NCBI GenBank assembly: GCA_014729445.1
Contig: WJJX01000046.1
Coordinates: forward strand, 1-9,395
Length of the DNA stretch: 9,395 bases
Reading direction: 5' to 3'
Source of the DNA: Candidatus Moraniibacteriota bacterium
GTDB lineage: Bacteria > Patescibacteriota > Minisyncoccia > CAIUEV01 > JAHKAQ01
The notes beneath the pieces were generated by a model, which was not told the origin of the DNA, did no database searches, and saw only the letters and a list, made by a program, of their open reading frames with translations. Positions 1 to 6,277 of the stretch are shown one piece after another (positions within the stretch are counted from its first letter, which is position 1; the number at the start of each line of letters is the position of its first letter). The translations under genes were made by a program, and so were the position numbers.

Positions 1-696
1 GTTAAAGATACCCCGCTTAAAGCCGCTCTCGCTCTAAAGGAAAAATATAAAAAAAAGATCGATCTTCAAATCGGATTCCAAACTTTATTCGGTATTTTAG
101 ATAAAAAAGAAAGACGAATTTATGAAAAAAATCTCGAACACGCCGATTATATTTCGGGGCTGCCAAGCGCTGATCGACCAAATTTCAACAAAAGCTTGAA
201 TGTTTTTTGTGATTTGGCCAAACAAACGGGCAAAAGCTTGGCACTGCACATAGACCAAGAGTTCAATCCCAAAGAAAAGGACTCCCTGAAATTCGCTAAA
301 GCCGTAATTAAAAAAGGGCTATTCAATAAAACAACAATTATTCACGGCGTCTCCATTGCCGCTCAAACTCCGAAAACCAGAAAAGAAATCTACAAGCACT
401 TAAAAGCCGGCCAAATTTCAATCGTTGTCTGCCCCGGCGCCGCTCTTTCAATGAAAATGCTCAATCAAAAAGCCTATTTAAGCAATTCTATCGCGCCGGT
501 TAGAGAGTTGATAGAAAACGGAATTAACGTGGGGCTGGGAACTGACAACATTCATGATTTTTTTATGCCGCTCGCCCAAGGCGATATGTGGTTTGAATTA
601 AAAATGCTGGCCGAAGCTTGTCGGTATTATGACATAAGTAAACTAGCCGAAATTGCTTCCAAGAACGGTTTAAAAATTCTAAATTCCAATAATTAA
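1..696 (+). CDS. Cytosine-deaminase-like amidohydrolase, 5' end missing
   Basis: The reading frame is open from the first base to TAA at 694-696, giving the last 231 residues of a metal-dependent amidohydrolase. Conserved pieces follow the order seen in cytosine deaminase (CodA). HIDQ at residues 83-86 of the fragment aligns with HCDE of E. coli CodA. IHG at 113-116 supplies a metal or substrate histidine. GTDN at 180-183 is followed by a segment like the GHDDVFDPWYPLG region and carries the metal aspartate D182. The N-terminal HxH metal motif must lie upstream of the window. One oddity is glutamine at position 86, where CodA has its proton-shuttling glutamate (E217), so cytosine itself may not be the substrate. 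Family members deaminate or hydrolyse cyclic amides, pterins or triazines in the cytoplasm. The argG start lies 20 bp downstream on the same strand, so co-transcription is likely. The family is well supported; the substrate is not. Confidence 0.75.
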   Translation, partial: VKDTPLKAALALKEKYKKKIDLQIGFQTLFGILDKKERRIYEKNLEHADYISGLPSADRPNFNKSLNVFCDLAKQTGKSLALHIDQEFNPKEKDSLKFAKAVIKKGLFNKTTIIHGVSIAAQTPKTRKEIYKHLKAGQISIVVCPGAALSMKMLNQKAYLSNSIAPVRELIENGINVGLGTDNIHDFFMPLAQGDMWFELKMLAEACRYYDISKLAEIASKNGLKILNSNN

Positions 697-716
697 CTAT
701 TAATTAATAAATTATT

Positions 717-2342
717 ATGCAGAAAGAACACAAGTACGTAAAAGTCGCCTCCTACGAACCAAAACCCGAAGAAGTCAAAAAAGTAGTCTTGCTTTATTCC
801 GGCGGCTTAGACACTTCAGTGATGCTAAAATGGATTCAAGAAGTTTACAAAGCCCAAGTCATTGCTTTGACTATCGACATCGGTCAATTAGCCGACGATC
901 TTAAGAAAATCAAAGAAAAGGCCTTAAAGTTGGGAGCTAAAAAGGCTATTGTCATAGATGCCAAAGATGAATTCGCTGAAAACTACATCACCAAAGGCAT
1001 TTGGGCTAACGCCGATTACCAAAGAGGTTATCACATGAGCACTCCTATCGGCCGGCCACTCCTAGCCAAACTGGCCGTCAAAACCGCTTTTAAAGAAAAA
1101 GCCGACACCATCGCCCACGGAGCCACCGGCAAAGGCAACGACCAAGTCAGAATTGAAGGAACCGCTTTAGCTCTTAATCCCGACATCAAAATCATAGCGC
1201 CGGTTAGAGAATGGGGAATGGGAAGAGACGAGGAACTGGACTACGCCAGAAAACACAAAATTCCGGTCCATCAAACCAGCGATTCCCCTTATTCCTACGA
1301 CGACAATATGTGGGGAGTGACCGGCGAATCCGGCGAAATTGAGGATCCGGAAATGATTCCGCCTTTAGAAAAAATCCTGCAAATTTGCACTTTGCCTAAA
1401 AAAGCCCCTCAAAAAGAAGAAATTGTAGAAATGGAATTTGTTAAAGGAATTCCCCGGACTTTAAACAAAAAATCAATGAAATTGGCGGATCTAATCATCA
1501 AAGCCAACAAAATCGGCGCCAAACACGGCATCGGAATCTCACATCACATCGAAGATAGGGTAGTCGGCCTCAAAGTTCGAGGAATTTACGAAATGCCGGG
1601 AGCCACAATGATTATTAAAGCTCATCGAAATCTGGAAAAATATGTTTCAACCTCCAATGAAAACCGCGTCAAAGCTCACCTGGATCAAGAATGGTCCTAT
1701 TTTGTCTACGGCGGTCTTTGGTACGACCCGGTCATGAGAAGCATCGGTAAATTCAACGAAACCATGAATCAAAAAGTCAACGGCAAAGTAACGCTAAGGC
1801 TATTTAAAGGCAACTGTGAAGTGGTCGCCATCAAAGCGCCGGACGCTCTTTTTGACGCCAAGCTGGCAACCTTTATGAAATCCGACCTCTTTAATCAAAA
1901 CGCTTCCCCCGGCTTCATTGAGCTTTGGACCCTTCAAATGAAAATGGCCAAACAAACCAGAAAAAATATTCTCCTAGCGATCGGAGATGAGGACAATCGA
2001 AAAGCGCTTTTACCTTATATCAAAAAGGTTGTTAATATACCCTGTAATTTATACGCCACCGAAACCACAAGTAAATTTTTAGACAAACATAAGATTTCCA
2101 ACAGATTGGTCTATAAAATCTCGCAAGAGGAAGAACCTAATATAAAGACCTATCTCGATCAGTATAAATTCGACTTGGTGATTAATATTCCACATAAGAA
2201 AAAAGACAAAATGGAAAGAATCGACGGACCCAAAATTAGAAAAAAGACCATTGAAAAAGGAATAAGATTGGTTACCGATCTGGAAGTTGCCAAAAATTTA
2301 TTAAACAGAATCGAAGAATCAATGAGAGATAAACAGTTTTAG
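717..2342 (+). CDS. argG: Argininosuccinate synthase with C-terminal MGS-like domain
   Basis: ArgG joins citrulline and aspartate, using ATP, to give argininosuccinate in the cytoplasm. Family signatures are clear: the N-type ATP pyrophosphatase loop SGGLDTS at 28-34, STPIGRPLLAK at 108-118, HGATGKGNDQ at 134-143, and APVREWGMGRDEE further on. The usual protein ends after about 400-450 residues, but this one has 541. Residues about 417-535 form a separate alpha/beta unit. It starts with a hydrophobic strand (NILLAIGDED), followed by the turn ATETTSKFL (447-455), the strand FDLVINIP (485-492), then DGPKIRKK (503-510) and VTDLEVA (519-525). That order matches the MGS-like fold found at the end of CarB and in methylglyoxal synthase. 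In CarB this domain binds ornithine, UMP or IMP as effectors, so a regulatory role here is an inference. About 20 residues precede the conserved core. The leader is A+T-rich with no Shine-Dalgarno. The TAG stop lies 1 bp from the stop of the opposing gene. Confidence 0.95.
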   Translation: MQKEHKYVKVASYEPKPEEVKKVVLLYSGGLDTSVMLKWIQEVYKAQVIALTIDIGQLADDLKKIKEKALKLGAKKAIVIDAKDEFAENYITKGIWANADYQRGYHMSTPIGRPLLAKLAVKTAFKEKADTIAHGATGKGNDQVRIEGTALALNPDIKIIAPVREWGMGRDEELDYARKHKIPVHQTSDSPYSYDDNMWGVTGESGEIEDPEMIPPLEKILQICTLPKKAPQKEEIVEMEFVKGIPRTLNKKSMKLADLIIKANKIGAKHGIGISHHIEDRVVGLKVRGIYEMPGATMIIKAHRNLEKYVSTSNENRVKAHLDQEWSYFVYGGLWYDPVMRSIGKFNETMNQKVNGKVTLRLFKGNCEVVAIKAPDALFDAKLATFMKSDLFNQNASPGFIELWTLQMKMAKQTRKNILLAIGDEDNRKALLPYIKKVVNIPCNLYATETTSKFLDKHKISNRLVYKISQEEEPNIKTYLDQYKFDLVINIPHKKKDKMERIDGPKIRKKTIEKGIRLVTDLEVAKNLLNRIEESMRDKQF

Positions 2343-2343
2343 A

Positions 2344-2976
2344 TCAAAGGTATTTGGAAATTTTATGACCAAAATCCCTTTCCTTGCTTAATAAATATTC
2401 TCGTCTTTGTTTGTCATTCTTTAAGACAACAGGAATAGTCTTTGTAACATTTATGCCATTACGTTTAAGATATTGAACTTTTTTAGGATTATTCGTCAGC
2501 ATTTCTACATCCGTTATTCCAAGATCTTTTAAAATCAAAGATTGGGCTTGGTATCTCCTATTGTCGGCTTTGTATCCAAGTTTTTCAAAAGCCTCCTTAC
2601 TGGTCATCTTTTGTTTGTCTATTATTTTATAGGATTTTAATTTTACCACCATTCCATGTCCTCTGCCGGAATCATTGACAGCATAAATAATCATTCCAGC
2701 CCCTTTTTCGTTAATGTAATTTCGAGCAAAATCCAATTGCCATTTACAATCGCAACGGGAGCTACCCTCGAAAATATCACTAGATAAGCAGGCGGAGTTG
2801 ATCCTGACCGGTAAAGGTTCTTCTAAATTTTTTAATAAGTTTTTATACAGTAAGATGTAAGTAAATATATTATTGTTGTAGTTAATTTCATAGGCACCCA
2901 TATAAAATTTTTGTCCTAGTTCATTGACAAAAGGTGTGTCAAATGTTTTATCTTTAATAGTAATTTTGTTTTTCAT
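2344..2976 (-). CDS. GTP cyclohydrolase II homologue (RibA-like, divergent)
   Basis: The 210-residue protein matches GTP cyclohydrolase II, the zinc enzyme that opens GTP in the first step of riboflavin synthesis. Three zinc cysteines are present (C63, C75, C77), with one extra residue between the first two compared with E. coli. Catalytic positions align with E. coli RibA: Y116 (Y105), D138 and R140 (D126, R128) and LTNNPKK ending at K166 (K154). However, the normally near-invariant RQEGR(N/G)IGL block reads NDSGRGHGM (101-109), and the TVEAN segment is lost. It could be a working RibA or a relative with a changed product or substrate, so I leave the symbol empty. No other riboflavin gene is in the window. 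It is transcribed divergently from the radical SAM gene with 11 bp between start codons and converges on argG with a 1-bp gap. Base composition is poorer in G+C than argG, which suggests a different history. Confidence 0.85.
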   Translation of the reverse strand: MKNKITIKDKTFDTPFVNELGQKFYMGAYEINYNNNIFTYILLYKNLLKNLEEPLPVRINSACLSSDIFEGSSRCDCKWQLDFARNYINEKGAGMIIYAVNDSGRGHGMVVKLKSYKIIDKQKMTSKEAFEKLGYKADNRRYQAQSLILKDLGITDVEMLTNNPKKVQYLKRNGINVTKTIPVVLKNDKQRREYLLSKERDFGHKISKYL

Positions 2977-2987
2977 AATAAATAATA

Positions 2988-3857
2988 ATGAGTAATAAAA
3001 ACAATAACAACAATAACAACACTTGCCTATTCATAACAGGAAATTGTAATAGTAAATGTACATATTGTTATGCGCCTACTTTTTATATAACAGAAAAAGA
3101 AAAGAATGCCAAATTTAAAAAAAACATCCAAAATGTAGATCAAGCAATCAAAATAGGGGCAAATTCTTTTGTCATAACAGGCGGGGAGCCTCTTCTATAT
3201 AAAGACTTGTTTAAATTGTTGGCTTATATTAAAGCCAACAACTGCTCTGTTTATCTAAACACCAATGCCATCCTATTTAATAATAAAACAATCCTCAAAA
3301 TTTTAAAATATGTTGATATTTTGGGCCTCCCATTGGATTCACTTGATCCAAAAGTCAATACAAAATTAGGAAGACAAAAATCTTATCAAAAAGTGATTGA
3401 TTTTCTAAAAGAATATGAAGAGAACCAGTATTATGATCAAATCAAGCTTAAAATTGCAACTGTTGCCACTTCTATCAATCTAAAATCAATTCCAGAATTG
3501 ATGGAAATTATTCCAGCTAAAGCTGATTTATGGAAAATTTATCAGTTTTGCCAGAGAGGCAGAGGAGAAAAGAATAAAAATCTCTTAAATATTAATCTAA
3601 AAGAATTCAATCAACTAAAAAAGACTATCAAAGCTAAAAATCCATCAATTAAAATTGTTTTTGCCACTGAAAAGTCGATTAACTTTTCCAATTTCTTAAT
3701 AATTCCCTCTGGAAAAGTTTTAATTCCCTCTCCAAGAGGCTATCAGATTTTAGGATATTTAAATGATAAATTAACCCAGAAAAAGATACAAGAAGTTTGG
3801 AATAATCCTAATTATCAAGCCAACTTGAGAAGAACTTATTTATTAAAAGATTCTTGA
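2988..3857 (+). CDS. Radical SAM enzyme with viperin-like segments
   Basis: The 289-residue protein has the radical SAM cluster motif CNSKCTYC (C20, C24, C27) and the SAM-binding GGEP at 65-68, so it should carry a 4Fe-4S cluster and make a 5'-deoxyadenosyl radical. Beyond the core, DILGLPLDSLDPKVN then LGR (110-129) and LKIATV...IN (154-164) followed by WKIYQF (182-187) resemble, in order and spacing, the viperin blocks around DILAISCDSFDEEVN, FKINSVIN and WKVFQ. Viperins convert CTP or another NTP to the 3'-deoxy-3',4'-didehydro nucleotide, which terminates viral RNA synthesis. Some viperin features are missing: the asparagine seven residues before the first cluster cysteine is C13 here, and the C-terminus (IIPSGKVLIPS, about 244-254) looks more like generic MoaA/SPASM relatives. 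The N-terminus carries a run of seven asparagines. It is divergent from the GTP cyclohydrolase-like gene. Radical SAM membership is certain; viperin kinship is plausible only. Confidence 0.9.
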   Translation: MSNKNNNNNNNTCLFITGNCNSKCTYCYAPTFYITEKEKNAKFKKNIQNVDQAIKIGANSFVITGGEPLLYKDLFKLLAYIKANNCSVYLNTNAILFNNKTILKILKYVDILGLPLDSLDPKVNTKLGRQKSYQKVIDFLKEYEENQYYDQIKLKIATVATSINLKSIPELMEIIPAKADLWKIYQFCQRGRGEKNKNLLNINLKEFNQLKKTIKAKNPSIKIVFATEKSINFSNFLIIPSGKVLIPSPRGYQILGYLNDKLTQKKIQEVWNNPNYQANLRRTYLLKDS

Positions 3858-3866
3858 AAAGGCATT

Positions 3867-3894
3867 TTGACATTTTTTATTTAAGGGTTATACT
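3867..3894 (+). promoter_or_regulatory. Strong sigma70-type promoter
   Basis: TTGACA at 3867-3872 is a perfect -35 box. TATACT at 3889-3894 is a five-of-six -10 box, and the spacer is 16 bp. Transcription would start near 3901, just after the radical SAM stop codon. It is the best promoter match I noticed in the window. It points at the 4006-4032 terminator and, beyond it, at the kinase-CYTH gene. Confidence 0.7.
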
Positions 3895-3900
3895 ATCCCT

Positions 3901-4032
3901 GGAAAACAATTTTAATATATGCGATTTATAATATTAAAATCAAATATTAGTTCCAAAATGTTATTAAACAATTTTTTTTATTTAAAACAGTTTTAAGTAC
4001 CTAGAAAGCACTCTCCAAGGGGTGCTTTTTTT
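3901..4032 (+). ncRNA. Putative small RNA or attenuated leader
   Basis: A predicted start site near 3901 and an intrinsic terminator ending near 4032 delimit a transcript of about 130 nt, only about 20 bp ahead of the kinase-CYTH start codon. A perfect 10-bp A+T stem (3909-3918 with 3931-3940, 12-nt loop) lies near the 5' end. A 25-codon ORF (3919-3996, ATG to TAA) could be a leader peptide ending 9 nt before the terminator stem, but it has no ribosome binding site and no run of one regulatory codon. I recognise no known riboswitch or small-RNA family. Alternatives are a free small RNA, or a leader whose terminator controls read-through into the downstream gene. Boundaries are predicted, not observed. 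Confidence 0.4.
4006..4032 (+). terminator. Intrinsic terminator ahead of the kinase-CYTH gene
   Basis: A 9-bp stem (AAGCACTCT with GGGGTGCTT, including G-T wobbles) closes a CCAA tetraloop and is followed directly by a run of T to 4032. It lies 23 bp before the next start codon and about 150 bp after the previous stop. This position suits attenuation or small-RNA termination better than simple termination of the radical SAM gene. Confidence 0.75.
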
Positions 4033-4054
4033 ATAGCATCAATGGAAAAAATTT

Positions 4055-5263
4055 ATGAAAAATTTTAAAAAAACCATTTATAATTTTGATGAAGGACTGG
4101 AATATTTGAGCAGCCGAATCAAAGGAAAAACCCTGGAAATTCCAGACAGACCCGTCATGGTTGGCATCTGCGGAGGTTCAGCTTCGGGAAAAACCACCCT
4201 GGCTCAAAGAATCAAAGACATTTTCAATGGTGATGCCATGATTTTTTCTATGGATGATTACTTTAAAGGAAAAGATTTTATGCAGTCCAAAGAAGCTAAA
4301 GAAAAAGGCATTGTCTATTTTGACCACCCAGAAGCTTTGGATATAGATCTTTTCAACCAACATTTTGAAGCCTTGAAGCAAGGAAAATCAGTTAAAAGAC
4401 CAATTTATGACATGAATTATAAAGTTCAAAAAAGAGTCGGCTATAAAAAAGTTAAACCTCGAAAAATAATTATAGTAGAAGGCATTTTCGCTTTATCTGA
4501 TTATTTTAGTCTGGATTATGACGTTAAAGTTTTTGTTCATACAGACAAGCACGGCCGGGTGATTCGAAGACTTTATCGGAATCTAAAAAGAACCGGCCAA
4601 AAGCCTCTTGATATCCTAAAAATATTCTTTGAATACGTTGATCCGATGCATGACAAATTTGTCGAAGCTTCGAAAAAAAACGCCGAAATGATAATCAAAA
4701 ATCAATATTCAGCCAAAACCGAAACCAAAAAATTCAGGTATCATAAAATCCAGCTTAAATTTAATAAAGATCTCAAAGAAAAAGAGATCAAAAAAGCCGG
4801 CGCCATTCTAACCAAAACTTCAATTCAAATTGACGATTACTACATGCCGCCGAATCAAAATCTGTCTAAAACCAATGAAAAAATGAAGATCAGATCAGAA
4901 AACAATAGTTATAAATTTATGTACGAAGGCCCTAGATTATTTTCTGATTTTAAAGTAAGTCCAGTGTTTGAATTTGAACTGGATGAAAACACTAAAGACA
5001 AATTTCAAAAGGCATACGGTAAAAAGATCAAAAGCATTAAGAAAAAGCGGAATTTGTATGCGATTGAAGACATTTTTTTTGCCAAAGATACGGTTTACCT
5101 TGCCTTAGGAGGGAAGGCTCAAAGAAAAATTGGCGATTTTATCGAAATTTATTTCAATGAACATCAAAAAGATGATAAAATTAAACTGGAAAATATTTTA
5201 AACAAATTAGGACTTGATCTCAAAGATCATATTATGGCATCCTATTTTGATTTAAGCGAGTAA
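4055..5263 (+). CDS. Uridine-kinase-like P-loop kinase fused to a CYTH domain
   Basis: The N-terminal half (about 33-215) is a uridine kinase/phosphoribulokinase-type domain. It has the Walker A loop GGSASGKTT (40-48), SMDDYFK (65-71), FDHPEALD (89-96), RPIYD (115-119), VEGIFAL (141-147) and the lid arginines RRLYRNLKRTG (171-181). The C-terminal half (about 228-402) resembles a CYTH/triphosphate-tunnel domain, with KIQLKF (231-236), QIDDYY (258-263), KIR (278-280), YKFMYEGPR (286-294) and a late IGDFIEI strand. The defining ExExK is degenerate (KIQLK). The same order of domains, also with an altered ExExK, is known in plant TTM1 and TTM2, which hydrolyse pyrophosphate. Possible jobs are phosphorylation of a nucleoside or similar alcohol and binding or cleavage of a polyphosphate; the substrate is unknown. 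The start is fixed by the frame, because the ATG 14 bp upstream is out of frame and soon stops. Expression may depend on the preceding promoter-terminator cassette. Confidence 0.85.
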   Translation: MKNFKKTIYNFDEGLEYLSSRIKGKTLEIPDRPVMVGICGGSASGKTTLAQRIKDIFNGDAMIFSMDDYFKGKDFMQSKEAKEKGIVYFDHPEALDIDLFNQHFEALKQGKSVKRPIYDMNYKVQKRVGYKKVKPRKIIIVEGIFALSDYFSLDYDVKVFVHTDKHGRVIRRLYRNLKRTGQKPLDILKIFFEYVDPMHDKFVEASKKNAEMIIKNQYSAKTETKKFRYHKIQLKFNKDLKEKEIKKAGAILTKTSIQIDDYYMPPNQNLSKTNEKMKIRSENNSYKFMYEGPRLFSDFKVSPVFEFELDENTKDKFQKAYGKKIKSIKKKRNLYAIEDIFFAKDTVYLALGGKAQRKIGDFIEIYFNEHQKDDKIKLENILNKLGLDLKDHIMASYFDLSE

Positions 5264-5330
5264 TTTAAATTTACCATCTCTTTAGTTACGGGGTGGTGAA
5301 TCAAAAATCATTAGATTTAGGCAAAGCAGA

Positions 5331-6215
5331 ATGACAAGAGAACAACCCCATAAGCTATTTGAAGGAGGAAAGATTCCCTTCATTGTGGAAAGATTCAAAA
5401 AAAATCAAGAGGCGGTTATTTTTTCCGACCTAGACCAAACAATCGTGACCGGCGGCCAGGTTGTTAAGGGTATGTTTAGAATTGCCGAACAAGGAACAAC
5501 GGTCATTCCTATAACTGTCAGAGCCTCAAGAAGAGTTCTTGAGCTACCGGGAGTCGGGGGGCTGCCAAGAGGTCATTCACTCATAAGCTACGGCGGCGCT
5601 TGTGTGCGACCCATTTTCCAAACTTCCGGAGAGAGGCATTTTGAAAAGGAAACAAGACTCGAAGGTCAATTACTGGATCGGTCTTTAAACAAGATTCAAA
5701 AAGCTTTTGACAAAAAAGTATTGAAGGCAGTGATGTTCTTTCCATATAATCAATATGCGGTCGTTTATGGAGTCGAAAAATACAAAAGCCATCCCACAAG
5801 AACAATGAAGCGAGTAGAAAACTTCCAAAAATTCTCCCAAAGGGCAAAAGAAGACCCTCCTTTTCAAATTTTCTGCGTCAAAAACCCCGAACATGAATTA
5901 GGAAAAGAATCTCCCTTTCCTCCCAATTTTGAAATAACCGCCAATCAAGGAGGTTGGAATGTCAGACCGCCGGGAATTGATAAAGGACAAGCCTATCAAG
6001 AATGGTGTGACTTCTATAAGATAAAACCGTGGTTAACAATGGGAGCCGGGGACAGTTTTGCGGATTTGGAATTTTTAAGAAGAATAGACGAGCAAGGAGG
6101 ACAAACGATCTTGGTTGGACACGAGGTTCCGGAGAAAGAGTTTAAACCAACCATTAGAGTTGTAACCCCCGACGAGGTTCCCGCCGCGATTGGAAAATTA
6201 ATGAAGCAGTTGTAA
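5331..6215 (+). CDS. HAD-superfamily phosphatase, subfamily IIB
   Basis: All four haloacid dehalogenase motifs are visible in the 294 residues. Motif I is DLDQT (33-37; D33 nucleophile, D35 acid/base). Motif II is a threonine at ITVR (T62). Motif III is the lysine of GIDKG (K218). Motif IV is GAGDSFADLEFL (D241, D245 for magnesium). The long insertion between motifs II and III is the cap, and its position fits the Cof/sucrose-phosphate-phosphatase group (IIB), whose members remove phosphate from sugar phosphates, nucleotides or cofactors in the cytoplasm. The individual substrate cannot be read from sequence. ITVR is unusual where most relatives have TGR. The gene starts 67 bp after the kinase-CYTH stop on the same strand with only a weak AGG-type leader, so it may be read through from that gene. 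It converges on tyrS. Confidence 0.85.
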   Translation: MTREQPHKLFEGGKIPFIVERFKKNQEAVIFSDLDQTIVTGGQVVKGMFRIAEQGTTVIPITVRASRRVLELPGVGGLPRGHSLISYGGACVRPIFQTSGERHFEKETRLEGQLLDRSLNKIQKAFDKKVLKAVMFFPYNQYAVVYGVEKYKSHPTRTMKRVENFQKFSQRAKEDPPFQIFCVKNPEHELGKESPFPPNFEITANQGGWNVRPPGIDKGQAYQEWCDFYKIKPWLTMGAGDSFADLEFLRRIDEQGGQTILVGHEVPEKEFKPTIRVVTPDEVPAAIGKLMKQL

Positions 6216-6251
6216 AAAGGTTTTTTTAAACTAAACTAAACTCTATAATCG

Positions 6252-6277
6252 AAAAGGTGGTAGATTACCCAACCACC
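6252..6277 (-). terminator. Weak intrinsic terminator of tyrS
   Basis: Read on the minus strand, GGTGGT (6277-6272) pairs with ACCACC (6261-6256) across a 10-nt loop that contains the tyrS stop codon, and TTTT follows. The stem has only 6 bp and the T run is short, so it is a modest terminator overlapping the end of the gene. Confidence 0.45.

Noticed and set aside
4178..4381. Minus-strand frame of 67 codons inside the kinase-CYTH gene
   Set aside because: It lies wholly opposite conserved kinase motifs including the P-loop; the product has no family features.
5360..5374. Strong GGAGG sequence early in the HAD gene
   Set aside because: No start codon lies at a suitable distance; it encodes Glu-Gly-Gly-Lys in frame and the upstream ATG fits the family length.
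5581..5894. Two overlapping minus-strand frames inside the HAD phosphatase gene
   Set aside because: They mirror the cap-domain coding sequence, have no start context and no protein-like pattern.
6226..6244. Triple AAACT direct repeat between the HAD and tyrS genes
   Set aside because: Too short and simple to be called a repeat element or binding site.
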